Shown: one piece after another, positions 25,366-34,264 of the stretch | Position numbering within the stretch: the first letter of the stretch is position 1 | How the letters are laid out: every line of letters starts with the position of its first letter | NCBI GenBank assembly: GCA_041583135.1 | Contig: JBFHGJ010000017.1 | Span: 5,244-69,243, forward strand | DNA from: JABSOG01 sp041583135 | GTDB taxonomy: Bacteria; Pseudomonadota; Gammaproteobacteria; Enterobacterales; Alteromonadaceae | DNA length: 64,000 nucleotides | Direction of reading: 5' to 3' | Made by a program: the position numbers and the translations under genes | The notes under the pieces: generated by a model | Database searches by the model: none | What the model saw: only the letters and a program-made list of their open reading frames with translations | What the model was told of the DNA's origin: nothing

Positions 25366-25764
25366 ATGGCTGATATGTTTTCTCAATTACTTGGTATGGC
25401 GACGCAACAAGAGCAGCCTCAACGACTGCTGTTTTTATTTGCCAAAGCACAAAGCACCAGTAGTAAGTCTGCCTCAGACAAAGATGCCAGAACGGGGGTG
25501 ATCGAACCGCGAATGTGTGTCGATAAACTGCCGAGTGAGCTGAGCGATTATGCCGCCTTGGTCAAAGAAGCCGATAGTGTCGAAAAAGACTGGAACTTTG
25601 TTTTTGTGGCCGGTCTAAGTGGGGAAAATGGGGTGGCGCCATCGAGCGAAAGCGCTGAGCGTTATCTCAACAAAATGACCCACGATTTATCTTCGGGCCT
25701 TAATATCGCGCAATATGTCGTTTTTGATAGAGCAGGCCAGCCTATTGAAATGATGGTGAACTAG
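25366..25764 (+). CDS. Conserved small soluble protein of unknown function
   Basis: 132 aa from the ATG at 25366 (AGGAT upstream); longer in-frame starts at 25222 and 25309 are unlikely because the first overlaps ubiV and neither has a ribosome site. I recognise it as a proteobacterial family often labelled 'ribonucleotide reductase subunit alpha' in databases, with MCVDKLPSELSDYAALV and the VAGLSGENGVAPSSESAE block. It has none of the catalytic motifs of any ribonucleotide reductase, so that label looks wrong. No signal peptide or membrane segment. Function unknown. Confidence 0.8.
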   Translation: MADMFSQLLGMATQQEQPQRLLFLFAKAQSTSSKSASDKDARTGVIEPRMCVDKLPSELSDYAALVKEADSVEKDWNFVFVAGLSGENGVAPSSESAERYLNKMTHDLSSGLNIAQYVVFDRAGQPIEMMVN

Positions 25765-25855
25765 AGAAATTTATGCCTAAGCGGTCACCATAACTGTGGC
25801 CGCAGCCAAGCCAATATTGGCCGGGCATATAGCGACACTGGGGTTTTTGCCGTCT

Positions 25856-26611
25856 ATGCGATATCGTCTTTTAGTCATGTTTCTGCTGGCTTTGTATAGT
25901 AACCTGTCATCTGCGAATGAACTCAAAGTCGCCGTCGCCAGCAATTTTTATCACAGCCTGAAACTGTTGGTCGCCCAATCCCATGTTTATCGCGACCAGA
26001 TCAAGCTGTCTTCCGGCGCGAGTGGCTTGTTGTTTGCGCAAATCAAAAATGGCGCGCCATTTGATGTTTTTTTGTCGGCGGACAAGGCGCGACCTCAGCG
26101 GTTAAAACAACAAGGTCTGGCAAGCTTGGTGCGAACTTATGCCTATGGCCAGTTGGTGTTATGGCCAAGTCAGGGCAATGCTTTTGATACCCTCAGTACA
26201 CATCAGGGTAGGCTGGCGATAGCCAATCCCCAATTGGCGCCCTATGGTGCCGCCGCTCAAGATGTCTTACATCAACTAAAGCTGGTTGAACGTTACCAAG
26301 GCCGGATCATCACCGGCAATAATGTGAATCAGGCTTTTCAATTTGTCGATAGCGGTAATGCGCCCCTTGGGATTTTTTCAAAAGCACAGTTGATTCAAGC
26401 GCAGCTTGCCCTCGGCGGCAGCGAAGCCGATAAATATCGGCATTTTGCCCCCATTTCACCACAGCACTACCAGCCAATCGCCCAGCAAGCGGCAGTTTTA
26501 ACCAAAGCCAAAAATAAACAGCAGGCAATGGCATTTTTGACATGGTTACTGTCAAAGACAACACAAAAACGTATTGTCGCCCTTGGCTATCTTGCTGGGT
26601 TGCAGGAGTAG
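25856..26611 (+). CDS. modA: Molybdate ABC transporter, periplasmic binding protein ModA
   Basis: Periplasmic molybdate-binding protein, 251 aa. The ATG at 25856 gives a clean signal peptide (MRYRLLVMFLLALYSNLSSA) with the mature chain starting near NELKVAVASNF. Family marks are ASNFYHSL, SSGASGLLFAQIKNGAPFDVF, LAIANPQLAPYGAAA and SGNAPLGI. I see no clear ribosome site before 25856. A GTG at 25796 would bury the signal peptide, so I reject it. First gene of modABC; feeds molybdate to the cofactor pathway. Confidence 0.92.
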   Translation: MRYRLLVMFLLALYSNLSSANELKVAVASNFYHSLKLLVAQSHVYRDQIKLSSGASGLLFAQIKNGAPFDVFLSADKARPQRLKQQGLASLVRTYAYGQLVLWPSQGNAFDTLSTHQGRLAIANPQLAPYGAAAQDVLHQLKLVERYQGRIITGNNVNQAFQFVDSGNAPLGIFSKAQLIQAQLALGGSEADKYRHFAPISPQHYQPIAQQAAVLTKAKNKQQAMAFLTWLLSKTTQKRIVALGYLAGLQE

Positions 26612-26615
26612 CCGA

Positions 26616-27281
26616 GTGGATTGGGGCGTTTTGTGGCTGACCTTTGAGTTGGGGGCTTTGACCGTTGCGATACTCTTGCCTATTGCTATCGCGCTGAGTT
26701 GGTGGTTGAGTCATTATCAAGGCAGAGCCAAGCCCGTTATTGAAGCCTTAATCATGTTGCCTTTGGTATTGCCGCCAACGGTTTTGGGGTTTTATCTACT
26801 GCTCGTCTTTTCTCCAAACACCTGGTTTGGTGAGCTGTATCGGCACTTGTTTGGCCGTCAGCTGGCATTTAGCTTCGAAGGTATTTTGTTGGCATCGTTG
26901 ATATATTCTTTGCCCTTTGTGGTCCAGCCCATCCTGACGGCTTTTAGCCAGCTGGGCGTTAAGTATGACCAAGTGGCTGCAAGTCTTGGGCTACCAAAGC
27001 ACAAACGCTTCTTTTTTCTCATTTTACCAATGATTCGACCTGCGCTTATTAGCGCTGCAACCCTCGGGTTTGCCCATACTTTAGGGGAATTTGGCTTGGT
27101 CTTAATGATTGGCGGGAATATTCCTGAAGAAACGCGAGTGTTATCGATTGCGCTGTACAGCCATGTTGAAACGATGGACTATCAACAGGCCCATGTTTTG
27201 GCGGCCATTTTGTTGTTGTTCTCATTTGTCAGTTTGACGCTGTTGTATAAGTTCAATCGAAAGCATAGTGGATTTTTGTAG
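26616..27281 (+). CDS. modB: Molybdate ABC transporter, permease ModB
   Basis: Inner-membrane permease, 221 aa with five or six helices. The EAA loop that contacts ModC is AASLGLPKHKRFFFLILP, followed by FAHTLGEFGLVLMIGGN, typical of ModB. The GTG at 26616 has AGGAG eight bases upstream and starts four bases after the modA stop. No ATG in frame gives a full first helix. Confidence 0.93.
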   Translation: MDWGVLWLTFELGALTVAILLPIAIALSWWLSHYQGRAKPVIEALIMLPLVLPPTVLGFYLLLVFSPNTWFGELYRHLFGRQLAFSFEGILLASLIYSLPFVVQPILTAFSQLGVKYDQVAASLGLPKHKRFFFLILPMIRPALISAATLGFAHTLGEFGLVLMIGGNIPEETRVLSIALYSHVETMDYQQAHVLAAILLLFSFVSLTLLYKFNRKHSGFL

Positions 27282-27290
27282 GCTGCCCTC

Positions 27291-28391
27291 ATGTCATATA
27301 GAGAGTTACAAGCAAAGATGGCATACAAACTGTGTCGAGCAGACGGCGCAGAGTTCAGCCTAGAGGTAGACACGGCAATACCTTTGTCTGGCGGAATTGT
27401 CGGCATTTATGGGCCTTCTGGCCATGGTAAATCCACCATGCTAAAGATCTGCTCCGGCAACATTTTATCAGCCGGGGCATCAGTCACTTGGGTTGGTCAC
27501 AATCAAGAAACTCAGGTGACAAAAGGGGCGGAGCAATGCCCGGCGGTGTATCAACAGCAGAGTGTGGCATTATTTGAGCATTTAACGGTAAGGCAAAACA
27601 TCGAGCTGGTGGCCAGCCACTCAAATTGGACTCAATCGCGTCAAGCTGTGCTCGGTTTTGCGCAAGTGGTAGAGTGGTGCGCCATCCACTCGCTGCTGGA
27701 GCAAAAGGCAAGTACCCTGTCCGGTGGCGAAAAGCAACGGGTAGGGCTTGCCCGCAGCCTTATCTGTGGTAAACCCGTTGTGATCTTAGATGAACCGTTC
27801 TCGGCGCTGGATTGGACGAATCGGCGGCGGATGCTTAGTCTTATCAAACATATTCAACGTCATTTCGACATGCGCTTTATCTTTGTCAGTCACTCATTGC
27901 GAGAGCTTGCATTGTGCTGTGATTATCTGGTGCATATCAATGACGGCAAAATAGTAAACCAAGGAAGCTGTACTGAGATCATTCATCAATTGTCTTTGAC
28001 CTCGATGGAGCCTGTGTTTTCTCGGCTACAAACGCAATTCGAACAAGCACTCAGTCAATATCATCTCACTAAATGGCGTTTAATCGGCAGTCAAAACTGT
28101 ATTTATACCAAAGCGGACAATGAATCGAAGCTTGCAAGCAGCAGGGGCGAGCCAAATATTATTACGATTGACGCTGATAAGGTGAGTATTACCCGAACTC
28201 AAACTGAAACCTCCAGCATATTGAATCGGCTACGAGGCCGGATAGTCGCCATAGCACCTTTTCAACATCTCATGTTGGTTACTATCGATATTGGCAGTCA
28301 GCAGCTTTATTCACTGATCTCTGGGCTGTCACTGGTCAATTTGAAGCTGCAAATCGGTCAAGAGGTTTTGGCCCAATTTAAAGCGATATGA
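27291..28391 (+). CDS. modC: Molybdate ABC transporter, ATP-binding protein ModC
   Basis: ATPase of the molybdate importer, 366 aa. Walker A GPSGHGKST at 41-49, Q-loop VYQQQSVALF, signature LSGGEKQRVGLARSL, Walker B VVILDEPFSALD, and H-loop FVSHSL. The last 65 residues form a Mop/TOBE-type regulatory domain (LRGRIVAIAPFQHLMLVTIDI). Starts nine bases after modB. No ModE gene or ModE box was found nearby. Confidence 0.95.
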   Translation: MSYRELQAKMAYKLCRADGAEFSLEVDTAIPLSGGIVGIYGPSGHGKSTMLKICSGNILSAGASVTWVGHNQETQVTKGAEQCPAVYQQQSVALFEHLTVRQNIELVASHSNWTQSRQAVLGFAQVVEWCAIHSLLEQKASTLSGGEKQRVGLARSLICGKPVVILDEPFSALDWTNRRRMLSLIKHIQRHFDMRFIFVSHSLRELALCCDYLVHINDGKIVNQGSCTEIIHQLSLTSMEPVFSRLQTQFEQALSQYHLTKWRLIGSQNCIYTKADNESKLASSRGEPNIITIDADKVSITRTQTETSSILNRLRGRIVAIAPFQHLMLVTIDIGSQQLYSLISGLSLVNLKLQIGQEVLAQFKAI

Positions 28392-28401
28392 GTAAGTGGC
28401 A

Positions 28402-28730
28402 TTAGCGGTGCGTTGCGGTGGCACCATTTTTCCCTAACTCATATTGTTCTGACCAAATTCGTATCTGGTCCAAAATCCCTAACGCCGAACGACCAAATTC
28501 GGTCAATGAATAGGTAATGGCGATGGGCGTTCGCTGAGCACTTCTCGATTTACCATGCCGCGCTCTTCCAACTCTTTTAGACGCTGTCCTATCATTTTTT
28601 TGCTAGCGCCGCCGAGCATGCGGGTCAAGTCATTAAATCTGACCGGTTCATCTTTTAAATGATAGAGGATTGAGCCTGTCCATTTTCCGCCGATCAGTCG
28701 CAGCGCTTTGAAGCGCACATCAATAGCCAT
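28402..28730 (-). pseudogene. HxlR-family regulator broken by a one-base frameshift
   Basis: The first frame (28730 down to 28503) encodes 75 aa of an HxlR winged-helix regulator: RLIGGKWTGSILYHL, then FNDLTRMLGGASKKMIGQRL and LEERGMVNREVLSERP. It then diverges and stops. Shifting frame at the G-run 28525-28527 restores the normal continuation, IAITYSLTEFGRSALGILDQ and a stop at 28402. The whole region is 329 bases, one short of 110 codons, so a single base missing from the G/C run explains it. HxlR proteins are about 110 aa. It may be a real pseudogene, a phase-variable tract or a sequencing error. Confidence 0.85.
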
Positions 28731-28982
28731 TTCTAAGAGTGATCACACAATGTCTAATTCACAGTATACGCAAAAGTTGCATCCCATCAGAGGGATGTAC
28801 CAAGGCTAAAGGCTGCCTTTAACACCCTGTCAATATTGCACGGCAGTGATTGAAGGGAAATTATGTTAGCCATCAAAGCGGTGGATGGCGTTAATTGACT
28901 AAGGTGTCATTTTTCAATTGCTTAGTTCTCCCTGCCGCTGATAGTATTAGGGTCAATAAGACACTAATGAGAATGATGCTGT
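28731..28982. other. Intergenic region between hxlR remnant and Nudix regulator
   Basis: 252 bases between divergent genes. I see a small CATCCC/GGGATG hairpin at 28780-28797 but no convincing promoter or operator, and no gene. Confidence 0.4.
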
Positions 28983-29663
28983 ATGGCAGACCAACGTAAC
29001 CCCTTGTTTACCATCGATAATGTGCTATTTACGGTCAAAGACAAAACCTTGATGGTGCTATTGGTAAAAAGGGCCATTGAGCCGTTTCGTGGCTGTTGGG
29101 GGTTACCCGGTGGTTTTGTCGATGTCACTAAAGATGACAATACTGAGGCCACCGCACTACGCAAACTCAAAGAGAAAACCTCCCTCGAGCCGCAATATTT
29201 AGAGCAATTACAGACTTTCTCGGGCGCACAGCGTGACCCGAGAGGGTTCTCGGTGACTTTGGTTTATTATGCCTTGACCTCTGAGCAGCAGGTATCGGCG
29301 CACATTGAAACGGTGGATGACGTGCAGTGGATAGCGCTGAGCGAAGTGTCACAGATGACCTTGGCGTTTGACCATTGCGAGATCATCGCGCAAGCCTACG
29401 AGCGGCTAAAGCAAAAAGCACTTTACTCTATGATCCCGGTGTTCTGCCTACCGTCGCAATTTACCATCGGTCAGTTTAAATGTGTGATTGAAACCATCAT
29501 TGGCCAGCCGATCCAGCGTAAAAGTCTGATCCGCCGTATCGAAGCGTCGGAAATGTTTGCCGCAATTGATGAAAAGGTGCAATCCGGTGGTCGTCTGGCG
29601 CAGCTCTACAAAGTTAAGCCCGGGGTCGATATTGTTAATTTTGAACGTAATTTCAGAATGTGA
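28983..29663 (+). CDS. NrtR-like transcriptional regulator (Nudix plus winged helix)
   Basis: 226 aa. Residues about 10-150 form a Nudix fold (GCWGLPGGFVDV, residues 38-48). The remainder resembles the winged-helix DNA-binding region of NrtR-type regulators (FTIGQFKCVIETII, then RKSLIRRIEAS). The Nudix box at residues 43-67 is degenerate: where active enzymes have REUXEE, this has RKLKEK, so hydrolysis is unlikely and ligand sensing is more likely. NrtR proteins control NAD-related genes in response to ADP-ribose, but no NAD gene adjoins it here, so its target is unknown. Confidence 0.82.
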   Translation: MADQRNPLFTIDNVLFTVKDKTLMVLLVKRAIEPFRGCWGLPGGFVDVTKDDNTEATALRKLKEKTSLEPQYLEQLQTFSGAQRDPRGFSVTLVYYALTSEQQVSAHIETVDDVQWIALSEVSQMTLAFDHCEIIAQAYERLKQKALYSMIPVFCLPSQFTIGQFKCVIETIIGQPIQRKSLIRRIEASEMFAAIDEKVQSGGRLAQLYKVKPGVDIVNFERNFRM

Positions 29664-29781
29664 GATCGCCACAACCAGCGTCAACGTATAGTCATTTTTT
29701 TATCGCTTTTTAATGTGGGTTTATGGTGAGGATCCACTACACTTATAAACGGGTTAGCCAATTCAATCGTCGGGAACAATC

Positions 29782-31455
29782 ATGTTCAACCACTTGGTAC
29801 AATGGTGCACACTTGTGATGCACAATCGAGTCAGCTTTAAGCTGCTCGGGGCCATTGTCGTTGCCGGCGCCGTCATGAATCTCCTGCTCTGGGTCTTTAT
29901 GCCCACGACCACCGCTGCGGTCTATTTTTCACTCAACTTGTGGTTTTTAGCGATTGTCATTTTGAGCTATCGGGCAACGCGTCGCTGGATCAAGGTTCGT
30001 TTTGCTCAGGTAAAGAAAACCGAGCGCTGGGCGCGACAATATTTGCAAACCGAGGGAGAGAAATCTCAGGTCAGTCAATTCCATCACGGTGAGTGGGTGG
30101 TTACTGACGCCATTTTGGCGATGGCCGAGGTGTTGCAACAAGCGGTGGTGCAATCGTTTAAAATCGATAAGGTCGTCAGGGCGCAAACCTTCTTAGACAA
30201 TGATACCGGTATCGGCAATCGCTTGTATTTTGACCATCGCATCGAAGCCTTTTTGGCCGAACCAGACAACCATGATGGTGGCTGTATTTATCTTATTCAG
30301 CTCAAAGAACTCGATGAAATTGCCCACCAAGAGGGCAAGCAAGAAGCCAAAGAGTTACTGAGTTATTTTATCTTGCTGGTGACAAAATTCTTAGAAGACT
30401 TTCCCGATTCGGTTTTCGCTCGTCGCAGCGATTGCGACTTTGCCATTATGATCCCCTGTATTGGGATCAGTGAAGCGGAAAAAGTGGCGTCACGTCTGAT
30501 GCGCCTGTGTAATCGCATCAACCTGCCAGAAAGTGTCGAAAAAGATCATTTCTTCCATATTGGAGTGGCGGCGTTTCACCAAGGCGAAACCTGTTATCAG
30601 GTGCTTGCCGAAGCCGATATGGCATTGAGGGCGGCGCAATTGCAAGGCCCCGGTAACTGGTTTATGTATGACAAAGGCACCGGGGTAAAAGATTTGGCCA
30701 AAGGCTCGGTGAAATGGCGTACCTCGTTAGATATGGCGATAAACCAACAAGCCTTTGTGTTGCTGTTTCAGCCGGTAGTGATGACCGACGGCAATGCGAT
30801 TCATCATCATGAAATTTTAGCCAGAATGCGCAACGACAACGGCCAACTGGCCAGTGCCCAAGTGTTTTTGCCGATGGCGCAAAAGTTCGGCATGATCTCT
30901 CGGGTCGATAAGCTGATGGTCGAAAAAACCACCAAGTTGTTGCAATATGAAAAAGGCTCTAGCGATATTTGTAGTTTGAATCTGCATTTGGATTCAATGC
31001 TCGATGAGCAATTTCAGCAATGGCTATTGGCACACCTGCAAAGCTATCCAGATGCGGCTTGTCGAATGATCATCGAGATCAGCGAATATCAGCTGGTGCA
31101 TAACGGGATGAGCTTGAAGTTCTTTTTTCGTGCACTCCACAAGGTCGGGGTGAGATTGTTGGTTGATCATGTTGGTCTCTACGTGCTCAATACTCAATAC
31201 ATTCGCGAGTATGAAATCGATTATTTGAAGCTCCATAACAGCATTGTTAAAAACATTGATGTGCGGCCAGAGAATCAATTATTTGTTAAAAGTCTACAAG
31301 CCGCTTGTAGCGGCACACATGTACTTATTTTCGGTCTTGGTGTCGAAAGGGTTGGTGAATGGATAGCGCTACAAAAACTTGGTGTGGCCGGTGCTCAAGG
31401 GCATTATTTTACCGAGCCGCTGGAGTCGATAAATCAAATCACCCCGAGCCACTGA
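29782..31455 (+). CDS. csrD: CsrD/MshH-type membrane protein with degenerate GGDEF and EAL domains
   Basis: 557 aa. Two N-terminal membrane helices (about 17-39 and 43-62), a coiled/HAMP-like linker, a GGDEF-like domain (about 140-290) and an EAL-like domain (about 305-555). Both active sites are degenerate: RRSDCDFAI replaces the GGDEF loop, and HHEILARM replaces the EAL motif. It is therefore unlikely to make or break c-di-GMP. The E. coli homologue CsrD promotes turnover of the Csr small RNAs, and in Vibrio the same gene, mshH, starts the MSHA locus. It sits upstream of msh genes here in the same orientation. Confidence 0.88.
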   Translation: MFNHLVQWCTLVMHNRVSFKLLGAIVVAGAVMNLLLWVFMPTTTAAVYFSLNLWFLAIVILSYRATRRWIKVRFAQVKKTERWARQYLQTEGEKSQVSQFHHGEWVVTDAILAMAEVLQQAVVQSFKIDKVVRAQTFLDNDTGIGNRLYFDHRIEAFLAEPDNHDGGCIYLIQLKELDEIAHQEGKQEAKELLSYFILLVTKFLEDFPDSVFARRSDCDFAIMIPCIGISEAEKVASRLMRLCNRINLPESVEKDHFFHIGVAAFHQGETCYQVLAEADMALRAAQLQGPGNWFMYDKGTGVKDLAKGSVKWRTSLDMAINQQAFVLLFQPVVMTDGNAIHHHEILARMRNDNGQLASAQVFLPMAQKFGMISRVDKLMVEKTTKLLQYEKGSSDICSLNLHLDSMLDEQFQQWLLAHLQSYPDAACRMIIEISEYQLVHNGMSLKFFFRALHKVGVRLLVDHVGLYVLNTQYIREYEIDYLKLHNSIVKNIDVRPENQLFVKSLQAACSGTHVLIFGLGVERVGEWIALQKLGVAGAQGHYFTEPLESINQITPSH

Positions 31456-31623
31456 CAAAATCATGTGCCTGATTTGGTGTTAATTGCAGCAAAGAACGTA
31501 ACTACTTGGGTAAAAAGTGCTTTTACCGCCGCTAATTAGCGCTAAATGCTTGTATCTTGTGGGTAAGCCTAAGATAATGGGTTTACCAAAGATTTACATA
31601 TTTTAAACGTCGCTCTGTTGTCT
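31456..31623. promoter_or_regulatory. Region upstream of mshI with candidate promoter
   Basis: 168 bases without a gene. A hairpin GGTAAAA/TTTTACC (31509-31527) could end csrD transcription but lacks a U-run. TTGTAT (31550-31555), 17 bases, GATAAT (31573-31578) is a reasonable sigma-70 promoter for the msh operon. A second imperfect hairpin (31562-31587) overlaps the -10. A perfect palindrome GCTAATTAGC is at 31531-31540. Confidence 0.4.
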
Positions 31624-32583
31624 ATGAAACTGGCTATTTTCGATTCCCTCAAGCGTTTGTTGCGCGGTCATACTACCGGTCTTATTGCTGGTATATCGCT
31701 GCATCAGCATTTTGTACGCTTGGTGATCGGCAAGATGCAAGGTAGCCAATGGCACTATTTGGGCTGCGACGAACTCGAAGCTGGTTCGGAAGAACAATGG
31801 CCTGAATTGATTGAAGATTTAATCGTCAAACATGATTTAAGAGACGCCGAGTGTTGCCTGACGCTCCCGCCAAACCGTTATCAGCTGCTGCAAATCGATA
31901 AACCCAATATCCCCGACGATGAACTGGCGATGTCATTAAGTTGGCACATCAAAGATTTGGTCACCTTGGCGCAAGAAGAAGTGGTTGCCGACTATTTTAG
32001 TGTGCCGGTCAAAGTGGCGATGCAGGGCGAAAAGATCAACGTAGTGGTCACATCCAGCAAAACCCTGTTATCGTTGATTGAAGTGTTTAACGAGCATAAG
32101 GTCGAGTTGAACGGTATCGTTCCTGAGGAGTTGGTGATCCGCAATGTTATCGGCCACGCCGATACGGCAAGTTTGCTGTTGACTCAGCAAAAGAACGAAG
32201 AACCGGCATTGCAGATCGTTAAAAAAGAGCAAATTTACTTTGCTCGCAAACTGCGGGGATTTAACCGCATTCATGAATATACTCCAGCGGAATTACAAGA
32301 CGGTCTGACCGATAGCTTGAGTTTGGAAATTCAACGTTCGATGGATTACTTTGAGTCTCAGCTCAAGCAGGCGCCGATCAAAAACATTCAATTGGCATTG
32401 CCCAGTGAACACCAAGAGTTGATTGCACAGCAGATCTCACAACACTTTCCAACAGAAGTGAAGGTCATGGCCATCAGCAATGAAATGGCGGTCATCGATA
32501 CGCCGTTAAATGAGCAGTTTTATCCCGCGTTAGGTGGCGCTTTGGAGTTTACCGAAGGTCAGGAGGCTCACGACAGTGCATAA
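31624..32583 (+). CDS. mshI: MSHA biogenesis protein MshI (PilM-like)
   Basis: 319-aa cytoplasmic actin-fold protein, PilM-like, of the MSHA assembly platform. It begins MKLAIFDSLKRLLRG and contains ECCLTLPPNRYQLLQIDKP and LEIQRSMDYFESQL, as PilM/MshI proteins do. The ATG at 31624 is favoured over the TTG at 31618; no clear ribosome site. The next gene overlaps its end by eight bases. In Vibrio MshI is one longer protein; here the PilM-like and PilN-like parts are separate genes. Confidence 0.85.
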   Translation: MKLAIFDSLKRLLRGHTTGLIAGISLHQHFVRLVIGKMQGSQWHYLGCDELEAGSEEQWPELIEDLIVKHDLRDAECCLTLPPNRYQLLQIDKPNIPDDELAMSLSWHIKDLVTLAQEEVVADYFSVPVKVAMQGEKINVVVTSSKTLLSLIEVFNEHKVELNGIVPEELVIRNVIGHADTASLLLTQQKNEEPALQIVKKEQIYFARKLRGFNRIHEYTPAELQDGLTDSLSLEIQRSMDYFESQLKQAPIKNIQLALPSEHQELIAQQISQHFPTEVKVMAISNEMAVIDTPLNEQFYPALGGALEFTEGQEAHDSA

Positions 32584-33235
32584 AATCACGGTCAACCTCT
32601 ATTTACCGTCAATGCGGCCGATAAAGGAAAAGTTGCCTTTGTCCTTGATGGTGTTCATTTGGCTGGTGACGCTGAGTATTTGCGCTGCTGTCGGCGGGTT
32701 TTTGCATTATCGTTATATTGATATTGCACAAGTGCTACAACAAAGCACAACCGAACTTGAGGTGAGTAAAACCGAGCTTGAAACCCTTCAGGCAAGACAT
32801 GCGGATTTTAAGCCGTCGCCGCAGTTGATGACTAAGTTGGAGCGACTGACCCAAGAGCTTAACGGCAAGCGTTTTTTAAGTCAGCACTTAAAAGGGGATA
32901 GCGGTCCGCAAATGCAACACTACTCACAGGTCATGTTGGATTTGGGACGATATCATGATGAGCGCTTATGGTTGACCAAAATGCAATTTGACGACAGTGG
33001 CGTGCTGCTAAAAGGTTACGCACTGGATGCTTTGGCGGTGCCTCAGTGGCTCAACCGCTTGCAACAAAGTCCGTTTTTCTCGGGTAAGTCGTTTGCGATG
33101 ATGAATTTAAAGCACGACAAGCAACAGGTGATAGCCTTTGAGATCAATACCGTGGTGAAGCAAACCATGGATGACGAACAAAAGATGGCGGCAATTGACG
33201 CACTCAATCAACAGGCACTCGGAGCGCAGCAATGA
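32576..33235 (+). CDS. PilN-like MSHA inner-membrane protein (MshI2)
   Basis: 219 aa. Short cytoplasmic N-terminus with INVNLY-like KITVNLYLP (the segment PilN uses to bind PilM), one membrane helix (about LSLMVFIWLVTLSICAAVGG), a coiled coil (about 65-105) and a small periplasmic domain. The GTG at 32576 is preceded by AGGAGG and overlaps the mshI end. Shewanella annotations call the equivalent MshI2. Forms the inner-membrane alignment complex with MshI and MshJ. Confidence 0.85.
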   Translation: MHKITVNLYLPSMRPIKEKLPLSLMVFIWLVTLSICAAVGGFLHYRYIDIAQVLQQSTTELEVSKTELETLQARHADFKPSPQLMTKLERLTQELNGKRFLSQHLKGDSGPQMQHYSQVMLDLGRYHDERLWLTKMQFDDSGVLLKGYALDALAVPQWLNRLQQSPFFSGKSFAMMNLKHDKQQVIAFEINTVVKQTMDDEQKMAAIDALNQQALGAQQ

Positions 33236-33885
33236 GTCAAACTTGGCGTCGGCTTTCGGACAAAACGGCTCAGCTGCAACCTCGGGAAAAAGGGATCATC
33301 TTTGTCGGCATTTTGTTGGTTATTTTATGGCTCAACTATATGTATTTGATTGAGCCTGTGATTGCCAAAATCAGTAAAGCCAACGACACCATAAGTGAAC
33401 AGGCGCTACAAATCGACACCACCCAGCGGCAAATCGGGTTATATCAAGGGGCGCTGGGCAAAGATCCCAATGAGGCGGTCAACAAGTCGATTGCCGAGAC
33501 GGAAAAGAGTATTAAGGTCATTGACCAAACCTTGTCTGAGTTGACGGCCAATTTTATCTCGCCTCATAAAATGCGAGAAGTGCTTTCTGAGTTGCTTAAA
33601 AGTGATGATTTGGTCAAGGTCACTGAGTTTAAGGCCATTCCTGCGAGCAAAGTCGATATTGACGGCGTGCCTGCCGGTGGCGGCATCATCATTTACCAGC
33701 ATGGTATTCGCATGAGTATCAGTGGCAGTTATTACGATTTGCAGCGCTATGTATCGCGTATTGAGCAGTTGCCTTGGCGTTTTTATTGGAAGTCTTTTGC
33801 CTATTCGGTAGAGCAGTATCCTAAGGCTAAGTTAAACATTGAAATCATGACGATAAGTACCAATGAGCAGTTTATTGCAATCTAA
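33232..33885 (+). CDS. mshJ: MSHA biogenesis protein MshJ (PilO-like)
   Basis: 217 aa. One N-terminal membrane helix (GIIFVGILLVILWLNYMYL), a coiled-coil stretch and a periplasmic PilO-like domain. Overlaps the preceding gene by four bases (ATGA), so translation is coupled. Acts with the PilN-like protein as the inner-membrane scaffold of the pilus machine. Confidence 0.87.
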   Translation: MSQTWRRLSDKTAQLQPREKGIIFVGILLVILWLNYMYLIEPVIAKISKANDTISEQALQIDTTQRQIGLYQGALGKDPNEAVNKSIAETEKSIKVIDQTLSELTANFISPHKMREVLSELLKSDDLVKVTEFKAIPASKVDIDGVPAGGGIIIYQHGIRMSISGSYYDLQRYVSRIEQLPWRFYWKSFAYSVEQYPKAKLNIEIMTISTNEQFIAI

Positions 33886-34264
33886 CTTCCTGCTAAGGGG
33901 ATTGTTGCTGTTGAGTGCAACTTGCCAAGTGCTACCGGCAGCGGCGAGCGAAAGCGCACGTCAAGCAGACCCTGAGGTACTTAAAGACCCGACCATGCCG
34001 CTGCTGAACACGTTTGCAGGCAGGCAAGGCGCAGGGCAAGGAGAAAAAGAAGACGAAAAGCAGGTGCCTTTGGTATTACAGGGGATTGTGCTCAAAAGTG
34101 GCAAAAGATTTGCAGTGATAAACGGACAGGTTTTGAGCGAAGGTAAAACCATTGAAGGCTATGAGGTAATACGCATAGCACAGGACACAGTACAATTGCA
34201 AGGAGCGGATGAAGCGTTTACGTTAACCTTACAGAAAGTGACTATTAAGCATTCAAATGAATAA
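33863..34264 (+). CDS. mshK: MSHA biogenesis protein MshK (PilP-like)
   Basis: 133 aa with an N-terminal signal-like hydrophobic segment (FLLRGLLLLSATCQVLPAAA), then LKDPTMPL and a small beta domain (PLVLQGIVLKSGKRFAVINGQ), as in MshK/PilP proteins linking the inner-membrane scaffold to the secretin. Overlaps mshJ by 23 bases and mshL by eight. Confidence 0.82.
   Translation: MSSLLQSNFLLRGLLLLSATCQVLPAAASESARQADPEVLKDPTMPLLNTFAGRQGAGQGEKEDEKQVPLVLQGIVLKSGKRFAVINGQVLSEGKTIEGYEVIRIAQDTVQLQGADEAFTLTLQKVTIKHSNE

Noticed and set aside
25796..25855. Longer ModA starting at the GTG at 25796
   Set aside because: It would put about 20 residues before a clear signal peptide; the ATG at 25856 gives a standard export signal.
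25700..25855. ModE operator upstream of modA
   Set aside because: No palindrome resembling the ModE box was found, and no modE gene is in the window.
28503..28730. A complete 75-aa HxlR protein
   Set aside because: The normal C-terminal half continues in another frame immediately downstream to 28402, so this is the front half of a frameshifted gene.
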